Assembly (NCBI GenBank): GCA_016870355.1
Contig: VGBR01000001.1
Coordinates: forward strand, 314,989 to 378,988
Source: Actinomycetota bacterium
GTDB taxonomy: Bacteria; Actinomycetota; Acidimicrobiia; IMCC26256; PALSA-555
Reading direction: 5' to 3'
DNA: 64,000 nt
The stretch's first letter is position 1. Every line of letters begins with the position of its first letter. The notes beneath the pieces were generated by a model that made no database searches, was not told the DNA's origin, and saw only the letters and a list, made by a program, of their open reading frames with translations. This document shows positions 30,946-38,806 of the stretch, piece after piece. The translations under genes were made by a program, and so were the position numbers.

Positions 30946-31605
30946 GCGGCGGAAAACGAGGCATCCTGGCGCGACCGGGCGTTGGGGCGCTCGCTCGAGC
31001 CGGCGCGAGCGCGGTCAGCGGAGCGTCTCGAGCGGCTCATCGGTGCCGCCCGTGACCTCGCCAACGAGACGGGCAGCGCCGCGTTCACGGTGGCGCAGGT
31101 GACGACCCGCGCCGGGCTCTCACTGAAGAGCTTCTACCGGTGCTTCGCCGGCAAGGACGATCTGCTCGTCGCGCTGCTCGAAGAGGACAGCCGCATCGGC
31201 GCGATGTTGCTGGCCGAGGCGATCGGGGGTCATCGCGATCCTGCGCAGCGGCTGCGCGCGTACGTGACCGGGTTGTTCGATCTCCTTCGACACCCGGGCG
31301 CGATGGGCTACGCCGGGATGCTCGTGCGCGAGCACCGGAGGTTGTCCGAAGTGCGCCCCGATGACCTTGATCGCGCGTTGGCGCCGATGATCGCGGTGCT
31401 CGAGGCCGAGCTCGCGGCGGCGAGCACGCCGCGCACGGGATTTGATGCCTCACGCGACGCGCGCCGTGTCTTCGCGTTGTTGCTCGAAGGAATCCACAAC
31501 GTCACGCTCGGCCGCGTCGACCCATGCGACGAAGCCGACGCGGCGTGGTCCTTCCTGTGGGCTGGCCTGTCCCGATCTTTCTCCGACCAAGGAGCACACG
31601 TCTGA
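30937..31605 (+). CDS. TetR family transcriptional regulator
   Basis: A 222-residue regulator (from ATG 30937; GTG 30916 is an alternative). The N-terminal HTH is LERLIGAARDLANETGSAAF, TVAQVTTRAGLSLKSFYRCF, then AGKDDLLVALLEED, the usual TetR DNA-binding order. The C-terminal ligand domain is variable. The stop overlaps the ATG of the P450 gene by one base (TGATG), so the regulator and the P450 are one unit and the P450 substrate may be the effector. Confidence 0.9.
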   Translation: MFSAAENEASWRDRALGRSLEPARARSAERLERLIGAARDLANETGSAAFTVAQVTTRAGLSLKSFYRCFAGKDDLLVALLEEDSRIGAMLLAEAIGGHRDPAQRLRAYVTGLFDLLRHPGAMGYAGMLVREHRRLSEVRPDDLDRALAPMIAVLEAELAAASTPRTGFDASRDARRVFALLLEGIHNVTLGRVDPCDEADAAWSFLWAGLSRSFSDQGAHV

Positions 31606-32825
31606 TGAGCTACGGAACCACGGAAGCACCCAGGGCCGCGACCGAAGAGCTCCACGTCGGCATGCGCTTGTTCACGCCCGACACCGCGACCAGCCCGCAC
31701 GAGGTCTACGCACAGCTGCGCTCCGAGTGTCCCGTCCTGCGCGGCGATGGTTGGGACGGCAAGCCGCAGGTGATCGTGTCGCGCTACGAGGACGTCATCT
31801 GGTCGCTGAAGCACCCCGAGCACTTCTCGTCCGCACCCGAAGCCGTCAACATCGGCCAGGAGCAGAAGCTCATCCCGCTCCAGGTCGACCCGCCGGAGCA
31901 CGCGCCCTACCGCCGCTTGCTCGACCCCGAGTTCGCGCCGAAGCGAATGAAGCCGCTCGAGCCCGAGGTCCGCGCGCTTGTGAACCAGCTCATTGACCGC
32001 TTCATCGATCGCGGTGAGTGCGACGTGCATGAAGAGCTCGCGACGCCCCTGCCGTCAGGCGTGTTCCTCGCGCTCATGGGCCTGCCGCAGTCCGACCTGC
32101 CGATGTTCTTGCAGTGGCGGGACGACACCATCCGTCCCGACGTGGCGCCGGGCGACATGGAAGCGGCAGCCGCAGTGCGCGAGCGAGTGGGCCATGAGCT
32201 CTCCGAGTACTTCGAGCGCATGGTGGAGGAGAAGCGCAAGAACCCCGAGGACACGCTGCTGACGCGCATCGCGCACGGTGAGGTCGACGGTCGACCGTTG
32301 ACCCGCGAGGAGACGCTCGGGATCTGCCATCTCTTGCTGCTCGGCGGGCTCGACACCGTGACCGCGACGCTCGACTGCGCGCTCGCGTACCTCGCGCAGC
32401 ATCCGGACCGGCGGCAGGCAATCGTCGACAACCCGGCGCTCGCGCCCGTTGCGGTGGAAGAGCTGCTCCGGCACCAGACGCCGGTGATGATGGTGCTCCG
32501 CGTCGTCAAGGAGGACTGCGAGCTCGCGGGTCAGGAGCTCAAGCAGGGGGACGGGATGATGGTGATCCTCGGATCGGCGAACAGCGACGACTCCGAGTTC
32601 GACGCCGCGAGCGAGTGCGACTTCACGCGAGAGGCAAACCGCCACCTGGCGTTCGGCGCCGGCCCGCACCGTTGCCTCGGGTCGAACCTGGCGCGCATGG
32701 AGCTCGTCATCGCGCTCGAGGAGTGGCACCGCCGGATCCCCGACTACCGGATCAAAGAGGGAACCGAGCTCCTCTACTCACCGGGCATCCGTCAGACCGC
32801 CGAGCTCCCCCTCGTCTGGACCTGA
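31605..32825 (+). CDS. Cytochrome P450
   Basis: A 406-residue soluble bacterial P450. I-helix LLLLGGLDTVTATLD (GGxDT oxygen-binding), K-helix VEELLRHQTPV (ExxR) and the heme loop FGAGPHRCLGSNLARMEL with the Cys ligand near residue 356. ATG 31605 has AAGGAG 10 bases before. It needs ferredoxin and reductase partners, none of which are adjacent. The upstream TetR gene probably controls it; the sequence does not tell the substrate. Confidence 0.93.
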   Translation: MSYGTTEAPRAATEELHVGMRLFTPDTATSPHEVYAQLRSECPVLRGDGWDGKPQVIVSRYEDVIWSLKHPEHFSSAPEAVNIGQEQKLIPLQVDPPEHAPYRRLLDPEFAPKRMKPLEPEVRALVNQLIDRFIDRGECDVHEELATPLPSGVFLALMGLPQSDLPMFLQWRDDTIRPDVAPGDMEAAAAVRERVGHELSEYFERMVEEKRKNPEDTLLTRIAHGEVDGRPLTREETLGICHLLLLGGLDTVTATLDCALAYLAQHPDRRQAIVDNPALAPVAVEELLRHQTPVMMVLRVVKEDCELAGQELKQGDGMMVILGSANSDDSEFDAASECDFTREANRHLAFGAGPHRCLGSNLARMELVIALEEWHRRIPDYRIKEGTELLYSPGIRQTAELPLVWT

Positions 32826-32838
32826 CCCCAGGCGTCGC

Positions 32839-33363
32839 TCAGGGCGCGCCTTCGGCGGTGCGCACCTCCTCGGACGCGGTCGCCTCGAGTGCCTCGCGCG
32901 CGGGCAGAGACTCGTCGAAGAGCAACAGCCAGATTGACCCGTCGGGCACGTCCTGGAGCGTGAGCGTCCACGCTTCCGAGAAGCCGACGTGGCGCTCGAC
33001 CTGGAAGAAGGCGCCGAGCAGCGCGCCCATTCCTGACAGGAAGAACGCGCTGACCGCGATGATCAGCCACCAGCTGTCGGACGTGTCGGGCCAGACGGCG
33101 GCGGCGATCGCACCGACGGCTGCACCTACCAACGCGCCGGCGATCGCACCGATGGTGATGCCGCGCAGCGCTTTCCGGCCCGACGTAGTGCACCATCCGG
33201 CCATCGGCACCGGTGCGCCGTCGGCGCCGTCGTCGACGGCGATCGCCTCCACCACCTGCAGGGCGTCGGGGACTCCGTCGCCGTCGAGGTCGAGATATCG
33301 GGTCTCCACGATTCCTTCGTGCTGCGGGGGATCGGGCTGTGGATGGGTTGCCTTCGTCGTCAT
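32839..33363 (-). CDS. Membrane protein with EF-hand-like loop, hypothetical
   Basis: About 174 residues from ATG 33363 (ATG 33381 possible). Near the N-terminus DLDGDGVPDALQVVEA is a dockerin/EF-hand-like Ca-binding loop. Two membrane helices follow: GITIGAIAGALVGAAVGAIA with a glycine-zipper pattern and LIIAVSAFFLSGMGALLGAF. The C-terminal part WTLTLQDVPDGSIWLLLFDE resembles the DUF1269/TM-protein group that senses or buffers, but the family is not certain. It converges with the P450 gene, 13 bases apart. Confidence 0.65.
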   Translation of the reverse strand: MTTKATHPQPDPPQHEGIVETRYLDLDGDGVPDALQVVEAIAVDDGADGAPVPMAGWCTTSGRKALRGITIGAIAGALVGAAVGAIAAAVWPDTSDSWWLIIAVSAFFLSGMGALLGAFFQVERHVGFSEAWTLTLQDVPDGSIWLLLFDESLPAREALEATASEEVRTAEGAP

Positions 33364-33474
33364 GCCGACTGCCCTACCCATGCCACGCCGTCGTCACGCC
33401 CCTCTCTGACCTGCGGGTTCTCACCTTGCGAACGTGGGTGGACCGCGATCGCACGCCATTCCTGAGAAGGACCG

Positions 33475-33645
33475 ATGTTCCGGATCATCAAGCGGGCAGC
33501 GTGGATCGTCTTGGGTGGCGCGGCGGTGTGGTTCTTCGATCCCGAGAAGGGCCCGCAACGTCGTGCCGAGCTCAAGCTAGAGCTCGACCAGAAAGACGAG
33601 CTCGGCACGAGCACCACGTCGAGAGGCGAGATCGTCGCCGCGTAG
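33475..33645 (+). CDS. Small membrane protein, 56 aa
   Basis: ATG 33475 with AAGGA 6 bases before it opens a 56-residue frame: an N-terminal basic stretch and membrane helix (MFRIIKRAAWIVLGGAAVWF) followed by a charged tail with ELKLELDQKDELG. The plan resembles small YtxH-like actinobacterial proteins. The ORF is short but has a good start site and typical codon use, and lies between a convergent membrane protein and a tRNA gene. Confidence 0.6.
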   Translation: MFRIIKRAAWIVLGGAAVWFFDPEKGPQRRAELKLELDQKDELGTSTTSRGEIVAA

Positions 33646-33696
33646 CGCGTTCGCTGAAAGCGTTGCGCACCAGCACTGGTAACCTCGTAGGTACGC

Positions 33697-33773
<77 letters not shown>

Positions 33774-33786
33774 TCGCACCAGGTCA

Positions 33787-33815
33787 GAGGCCCCGAACCA
33801 GGAGTTCGGGGCCTC
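33787..33815 (+). terminator. Terminator hairpin after the initiator tRNA
   Basis: A perfect 12-bp stem, GAGGCCCCGAAC (33787-33798) and GTTCGGGGCCTC (33804-33815), with a 5-base loop, 13 bases after the tRNA. No T-run follows, as is common in high-GC genomes. Confidence 0.7.
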
Positions 33816-34205
33816 GCGGCGTCAGGCCTTGACACTCGCGCGGCGCGCACTTCGACGATGCCGTGTCCCGAGGCCCGTCGCTTCATTGGCGTGAGCCGTT
33901 CCGTCTGATGGCCAGTTTCGCGGGTCATGAGGGTCACGATCTGTACTTCATCCGCGAACTGATTAGACGTCTTCTGTCGGTAGACCAACCTCTTGCGTCG
34001 AATCAGCTCGGTGCCGAGATGCTGGCGGAAATCGGAGCGGGGTTCACGTGGGGCTTCGAAGACGAGCTGCGCGAGGCATCCGCCGGCGACGAGGGTGGTC
34101 TTTGGGGTCCGCGGTGCGGCACCGCACTGCTGAACGTCGGCATCCCCTGAACGCGTTCGAACGGCCCCGTCGGGTCGTTGTGGGTGTGTGGGGGTCCAGT
34201 CCCTG
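33816..34205. other. 390 bases without a confident gene
   Basis: Between the tRNA terminator and the GH79 gene. Frames are open on both strands (a 95-residue plus-strand frame, 33863-34150, with EGHDLYFIRELIRRLLSVDQ, and a longer minus-strand frame), but none has a ribosome site or recognisable domain, and third-position GC is no better than in the shadows. It may be a remnant of DNA integrated beside the tRNA gene. No copy of the tRNA 3' end was seen by eye further along the window. Confidence 0.4.
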
Positions 34206-35771
34206 TCAGCAGCCGGGGGCGTCGGGGTCGACGACGTAGGCGACGCTCGTCGGCGGCACCTCGACGACACCGTCGACCTGCTCGCCGACGAGGTCGGGCA
34301 GCGTGCCGTCGTCGTTGGCGACGAGCTCGGTGCCGTTGAGCTGGATGGACGTACCGTCGAGATCGTCGCTGGTGAGCAGGTAGACCTCGGCGGCCCCGCT
34401 GGTGGTCGCGACCGTCCGGCTCTGCTCGGTGGACGCGTTGACGACGGCATAGGTGACGCCGGGCCCGTCGCCGACCCGGCAGCGGGCGTAGACGGTGAGA
34501 TCCTCGAGGCTGGTGGTGTCGGCGGCGGCGAGGACCAGGGGGCCCATGAGGCGTGCCCACAGGACCGCAGCCCAGTAGGCGGGGCGGGGTTCGAGGCCGT
34601 CCTCGTCGATCAGTCCGTAGTCGCTGGCCGCGAGGGTGTTGTGGAACACGGCGTCACCGTCGCCGGTGGAGAGGCGGCCGAGGGTGTCGACGTAGCGGAT
34701 GACATCGCGGTAGGTGGCGGCCCAGCGGTCGCCGCCGCAGGCCGCCTGGGCGGTCTCGGTGATCCACATCGGCGCGCCGGGCGCGGTGCGGTCGCGGAGG
34801 TCTTCGTAGAAGGCCTTGGACTCGTCGATGCGCGCCAGGTACTCGGCGGTCAGTGCGATCTCGGGGCCCTCCGCGGAGCCGCAGCGCTCGGAGACCTTCG
34901 GGTAGAAGTGGTAGCTGAACGCATCGAGCCGAGGCGCGGCGCCGTCGGCGAGCGCCTCAGCGGTGATCGAGGGGCTGATCACGAGCGGGACGACATCAGC
35001 GATCGCGCCCGGCCCGGCGATGCGCAGCTCGGGCATCACGTCGTCGACCATGTCGAGGAAGGTCTCCACGTCGCGGGAATAGGCGGCGCCGTCGTAGCCG
35101 GCTGGCACGCCGACGGGCATCCCCGGCTCGTTGAACAGTTCCGCGGCGACGAGCGGCACATCGTGTTCCAGGGAGAACTCCAACAGCGCTCGGGCCTGGT
35201 CGCTCTGCCAGGCACCCGAAGGGTCGCGCACCGCATCGTTCGACGCGAACGAGGTGGTCACCTCGCCGTCGACCGCTCTTGCGAACTCGCCGACGCCGAT
35301 CCACTGCTCTCCGGTCAAGAGACCGCCGAACCCCTCCGGCGGCGCGTCCCCGGCGGCTCCGTCGGGGTCGAAGTAGGTCGAGTTCGCCCACGACCCGCTC
35401 ACCCGGATGTACGCGGGGCCGAGCGCACGGGCGAGGTTGCGGAGCCGCTCGGATCCGAGATCGAGGGGCGGTCGCACGACTCTGCCCGTCCCGGCGTCGT
35501 AGGGCCGCCAGAACTCCCCGCCGGTCACCTCGACCATCTCGACGTTGTAGGACTGGAACCGGTCGTCGACGGTCGCGAGGACCTCGCCGTCGGTGGCGAG
35601 CACCACGTCGGCATCGAGCGCGGTCGAAGACGCGGTGGAGTCGATCGTGCTGTCCGATCCCGCCGACGAGCCTTCGTCACCGCCACTGCACCCGGCGGTG
35701 CCCATCAGGACGAGGACCGCGACCGCCGGAGCAGCGAGACGACCGCCACGGCGTTGCTGAGGATGCACCAT
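34206..35771 (-). CDS. Lipoprotein, GH79-like (heparanase/beta-glucuronidase-type) glycoside hydrolase
   Basis: About 521 residues from ATG 35771. The lipobox is VLMGTAGC with a Ser/Gly/Asp-rich spacer, so it is a surface lipoprotein. The catalytic barrel is heparanase-like: FQSYNVEMVEVTGGEFW, ALGPAYIRVSGSWANSTYF, acid/base Glu in AAELFNEPG and nucleophile Glu in MWITETAQAACGG, in the right order and distance. A beta domain (VTYAVVNASTEQSRTVATTS) closes it. It should split a uronic-acid-containing polysaccharide or glycoside at the cell surface; the substrate is unknown. Divergent TetR gene and a palindrome in the gap suggest substrate-controlled expression. The start could also be at 35795. 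Confidence 0.82.
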   Translation of the reverse strand: MVHPQQRRGGRLAAPAVAVLVLMGTAGCSGGDEGSSAGSDSTIDSTASSTALDADVVLATDGEVLATVDDRFQSYNVEMVEVTGGEFWRPYDAGTGRVVRPPLDLGSERLRNLARALGPAYIRVSGSWANSTYFDPDGAAGDAPPEGFGGLLTGEQWIGVGEFARAVDGEVTTSFASNDAVRDPSGAWQSDQARALLEFSLEHDVPLVAAELFNEPGMPVGVPAGYDGAAYSRDVETFLDMVDDVMPELRIAGPGAIADVVPLVISPSITAEALADGAAPRLDAFSYHFYPKVSERCGSAEGPEIALTAEYLARIDESKAFYEDLRDRTAPGAPMWITETAQAACGGDRWAATYRDVIRYVDTLGRLSTGDGDAVFHNTLAASDYGLIDEDGLEPRPAYWAAVLWARLMGPLVLAAADTTSLEDLTVYARCRVGDGPGVTYAVVNASTEQSRTVATTSGAAEVYLLTSDDLDGTSIQLNGTELVANDDGTLPDLVGEQVDGVVEVPPTSVAYVVDPDAPGC

Positions 35772-35788
35772 GTCCGTGACCGTACCAA

Positions 35789-35811
35789 AAACCATTCGGT
35801 TGACATGGTTT
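35789..35811. promoter_or_regulatory. Operator-like inverted repeat between GH79 and TetR genes
   Basis: AAACCAT (35789-35795) and ATGGTTT (35805-35811) form a perfect inverted repeat with a 9-base spacer, in the divergent gap between the lipoprotein and the TetR gene. It is AT-richer than its surroundings. Binding by the TetR at 35831 is likely by position. Confidence 0.5.
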
Positions 35812-35830
35812 GAACTGTACTGTCGACGCC

Positions 35831-36493
35831 GTGGCTGCGGCGAGGAACGGGACGCGACGGGGGCCCTATGCCAAGTCGTCGCACCAACGCGACCGCATCA
35901 TCGAGCTGGCCCTCGACTACTTCGGGCAGCAGGGCTACCACGGCACCTCGATGCGCGAGATCGCTCGAGGCACCGGCCTGAGCCAGGCCGGTCTGCTGTA
36001 CCACTTCCCGACGAAGACCGACCTCCTGACGGCTGTTCTCGAGAGCCGCGACACGCTGCCGGAGGTCGCGGCCCGGTCGGCGGTCGAGCGGGCGCAGGAC
36101 CCCCTCGCCGGCATGACCGCCGTGATCGTGGACAACGCATCGAACCGCCAACTCGTCCAGATGTTCACGGTCGTCTCCGCGGAAGCGACCGACGAGCGCC
36201 ATCCAGCCCACGGCTACTTCCGGCAGCGGTCACAGATCGTCATCGCGCTGATGCGCGCCGGTCTGGAACAGGCGGTCGAGCAGGGGCTCGTCAGGCGCGA
36301 CCTCAACGTCGACTACGCGGCGAGGCAATGCCAGGCGTTGATGTACGGCTTGCAGGTGCAGTGGCTGTTCGATCCCTCCACCGACATGGTCGGGCTCTTC
36401 CAACACCTGCTCGACGGCTTCGCGGTGCCGACACCGCGTCCCCCACCGGATGCGAAGGACTCCCGTCGCGCGGCCGACGCGAGCGGGCAATGA
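35831..36493 (+). CDS. TetR family regulator, divergent from the GH79 lipoprotein
   Basis: A 220-residue protein from GTG 35831 (TTG 35810 is upstream in frame). The HTH is IIELALDYFGQQGYHGTSMR, EIARGTGLSQAGLLYHFPTK, a standard TetR N-domain. The C-terminal domain is predicted helical. It probably represses the divergent glycosidase lipoprotein and itself through the palindrome at 35789-35811. Its stop overlaps the ATG of a 35-residue scrap ORF (ATGA). Confidence 0.9.
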   Translation: MAAARNGTRRGPYAKSSHQRDRIIELALDYFGQQGYHGTSMREIARGTGLSQAGLLYHFPTKTDLLTAVLESRDTLPEVAARSAVERAQDPLAGMTAVIVDNASNRQLVQMFTVVSAEATDERHPAHGYFRQRSQIVIALMRAGLEQAVEQGLVRRDLNVDYAARQCQALMYGLQVQWLFDPSTDMVGLFQHLLDGFAVPTPRPPPDAKDSRRAADASGQ

Positions 36494-36597
36494 CGCCTGC
36501 CGGGGATCACACGGTCAGCGCGACCGCCCCGTCGGGTCAGAGCGGGTCTGCGCCGGTCACCCTCACCGCGCGCATCACACCCAAGTTCACCGGCTGA
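36490..36597 (+). pseudogene. Remnant of a secreted-protein C-terminal beta domain (NEW3/Ig-like)
   Basis: A 35-residue frame, MTPAGDHTVSATAPSGQSGS then APVTLTARITPKFTG, ends at TGA 36595-36597. The pattern PAGDHTVSATA...VTLTARI is the last two strands of NEW3/Ig-like domains at the ends of secreted glycosidases. There is no upstream part of such a gene; the frame begins inside the TetR stop codon (ATGA). It looks like the tail of a lost glycosidase gene, left by a deletion that joined it to the TetR gene. The 103 bases after it to 36700 hold no gene. Confidence 0.45.
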
Positions 36598-36700
36598 ACC
36601 CGCGACCCGGGCCGGTCGAACCGGGGCTCGGCCTCGACCGGCGCCAGCGAACGCCTCGCGGCTCGCCTCGCACGGCACAGCGCCCGTGCCCACGGTCCCC

Positions 36701-37975
36701 CTACGTCGGCTTGGGCGTGAACTCCAGGTCGAGGCGCTTGAGGCCGCGCAGGATGAAGCTCGGCTCGTAGGCGAAGTCGTTGCCGGGCGCGTACCGCAGA
36801 TCCGGCAGTCGGTCGATGATCCGATCCAGCGCGACGGTCGCCTCGGCGCGCGCCAGCGAAGCTCCGATGCAGAAATGGATGCCCCGCCCGAACGCGAGGT
36901 GCTCCTTGGCGTTCGAGCGCTCGGGTTGGAGCTCATCGGGCACGGGGAACATCGCCTCGTCGCGATTGGCCGACGCGTACATCAGCACGCACATCGAGCC
37001 CGCGGGGATCGAGACGCCAGCGAGCTCGGTGTCGCGGGTCACCTTCCTGAACATGCCCTGGGTCGGGGTTGCGAGCCGCAGCGCCTCCTCCACCAGGTTC
37101 GGAACGAGCTCTCGGTTCTCTCGGACGCGCGCGGCGGCCTCGGGGTTCTCGATGAGCATGCGGCAGGCCTCCGTGACCAGCTTCGTCGTGGTCTCGTTGC
37201 CCGCGACGAGGAGCTGTTGGAGGATGCTGAGCATCTCGGGCATCGACAGCGGGGCGGTGTCCTCGTCGCCGTCGGGATCGTCGATCCGCGCGTGCACGAG
37301 ATCGGAGAGCATGTCGTCTCGCGGCTCGCTACGGCGCCGCTCGAGCTCGGCCGCGAAGTACTGCTGGAACTCGACGACCCCTCGGGCCATCTCCAGGGCG
37401 CGGTCTCGCGAGACCACGGCACCGATGCCGGCGATCGAGTCGTCCGACCAGCGCTTGAAGTCGGCTTCTCGGTCCGCGGGCACCCCGAGCGCGAACGCGA
37501 TCACCCGAACGGGGAGCGGGACCGCGAACTGCGAGACGATCTCGACACGACCGTCCGCGACGAAGGAGTCCACGAGCTCGTCGGCGATGTGCTCGATGCG
37601 GGGGATCAAGCCCTGCACCCGTCGCGGCGTGAACGCACGGCCCACGAGCTTGCGGTAGCGCGTGTGGGCCGGCGGATCGGCGACGAGGAGGGTGGCGACC
37701 GGCGGGTAGCCCCGCGCGGCGATCTCGGCGAGCTCGGGGTCGTCGCGCGCCCCGCCGAGCGTTCCGGGCGTCCCGGGCCCCCCGAACGAGCTCGAGAAGA
37801 CGTCGGGGTGACGGAGCGCGTCCATGCAGTCGGCGTGGCGGGTGATCACGTAGAGCCCGTTGCCGGCGCGGAACACGGGCTGCTCGGCGCGCATGAGGGC
37901 GTAGTAGGGCTGCGGCTCCTGCTGGACGTGCGGGTCGAACGGGTTGAAGTCCTCGAGCGTGAGCGGCGTCGCCAT
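36701..37975 (-). CDS. Cytochrome P450
   Basis: A 424-residue P450 from ATG 37975. I-helix QQLLVAGNETTTKLVTEA (AGxET form), K-helix EEALRLATPTQGMFRKV (ExxR) and heme loop FGRGIHFCIGASLARAEA with the Cys ligand near residue 370. A longer frame to 38122 adds 49 low-complexity residues and runs into the divergent nitroreductase leader, so ATG 37975 is preferred. AGNET instead of AGxDT is common in many actinobacterial P450s. It stands alone at the left end of the catabolic cluster, divergent from the nitroreductase gene. Confidence 0.92.
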   Translation of the reverse strand: MATPLTLEDFNPFDPHVQQEPQPYYALMRAEQPVFRAGNGLYVITRHADCMDALRHPDVFSSSFGGPGTPGTLGGARDDPELAEIAARGYPPVATLLVADPPAHTRYRKLVGRAFTPRRVQGLIPRIEHIADELVDSFVADGRVEIVSQFAVPLPVRVIAFALGVPADREADFKRWSDDSIAGIGAVVSRDRALEMARGVVEFQQYFAAELERRRSEPRDDMLSDLVHARIDDPDGDEDTAPLSMPEMLSILQQLLVAGNETTTKLVTEACRMLIENPEAAARVRENRELVPNLVEEALRLATPTQGMFRKVTRDTELAGVSIPAGSMCVLMYASANRDEAMFPVPDELQPERSNAKEHLAFGRGIHFCIGASLARAEATVALDRIIDRLPDLRYAPGNDFAYEPSFILRGLKRLDLEFTPKPT

Positions 37976-38054
37976 GGTCCCCCGCGTCTGTTCCGATCCC
38001 GGTGCCTGGTCGCGCGCGCGGCGTGTCCCGGCCGACCCCGCGCCGCCGGAGGAT

Positions 38055-38068
38055 ACTGTCCGGTCAGT
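38055..38068. promoter_or_regulatory. Imperfect palindrome in the P450/nitroreductase gap
   Basis: ACTGTCC-GGTCAGT (38055-38068): two 7-base arms without spacer, one mismatch pair. It is similar to CGGACCGGTCAATT at 47302-47315 and may be an operator of the same regulator type, shared by the divergent P450 and nitroreductase genes. Confidence 0.35.
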
Positions 38069-38136
38069 TGATTTCGCCATCACCGGTCGCCGCGCGGCTG
38101 CTGCGGTGGGGGATGGGGGCACGAAGGAGGTGCACC

Positions 38137-38775
38137 ATGGACGCCGACCACGTGCTCTGCACCACCCGGGCGGTCCGCCGTCGCCTCGACCTCGAGCGTC
38201 CGGTGCCCGAGGAGCTGGTCCGCCAGTGCCTCGAGATCGCGCTCCAGGCGCCCAGCGGGTCGAACGCGCAGGGCTGGCACTTCGTGGTCGTCACCGATGC
38301 CGAGCGTCGTGCCGCGCTCGCCGACTGCTATCGGCGGGCGTTCGCGATCTACCGCGAGCTGCCCATCGCGGCCGCGAACCTGCCGGTGAGCGACGAGCGC
38401 CGCGCCGCGCAGCAGCAGCGCGTCATGACCTCGGCGGAGTTCCTGACCGAGCACCTGCACGAGGTGCCGGTCCACGTGATCCCGTGCATCGAGGGACGCG
38501 TGGACGGCCAACCCTCGGTGATGCAGGCGGCAGTGTGGGGATCGATCCTGCCTGCGGTGTGGAGCTTCATGCTCGCCGCTCGGGCGCGAGGCCTCGGGAC
38601 CAGCTGGACCACCTTGCACCTCATGTTCGAGGAGGAGGCTGCGGGGATCCTCGGGATCCCCTTCGCGGAGGTCACGCAAGCGGCGCTGATCCCGCTCGCG
38701 TACACGATCGGCGCCGAGCTCCGGCCCGCCACCCGTGAGCCGCTCGATCGCGTCGTCCACTGGAACTCCTGGTGA
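38137..38775 (+). CDS. Nitroreductase-family FMN oxidoreductase
   Basis: A 212-residue protein with a perfect AAGGAGGT ribosome site 6 bases before ATG 38137. N-terminal TTRAVRRRLDLERPVPEELV and EIALQAPSGSNAQGWHFVVV are FMN-binding signatures (RRxxR and SGSN-QGW); SFMLAARARGLGTSWTTLHL, then GIPFAEVTQAALIPLAY complete the fold. The family reduces nitro groups, quinones or enones and includes dehalogenases and ring-cleaving reductases. Role inside the catabolic cluster unknown. Confidence 0.88.
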   Translation: MDADHVLCTTRAVRRRLDLERPVPEELVRQCLEIALQAPSGSNAQGWHFVVVTDAERRAALADCYRRAFAIYRELPIAAANLPVSDERRAAQQQRVMTSAEFLTEHLHEVPVHVIPCIEGRVDGQPSVMQAAVWGSILPAVWSFMLAARARGLGTSWTTLHLMFEEEAAGILGIPFAEVTQAALIPLAYTIGAELRPATREPLDRVVHWNSW

Positions 38776-38806
38776 GACGGCCCGGATCACCCGTGGCCCT
38801 GGGTGC

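Noticed and set aside
33863-34150. A 95-residue plus-strand ORF after the tRNA
   Set aside because: No ribosome site, no recognised domain and an equally open minus-strand frame.
35800-35823. A sigma-70 promoter TTGACA...TACTGT before the TetR gene
   Set aside because: The spacer is only 12 bases, too short for a normal promoter, and TTGACA falls inside the palindrome.
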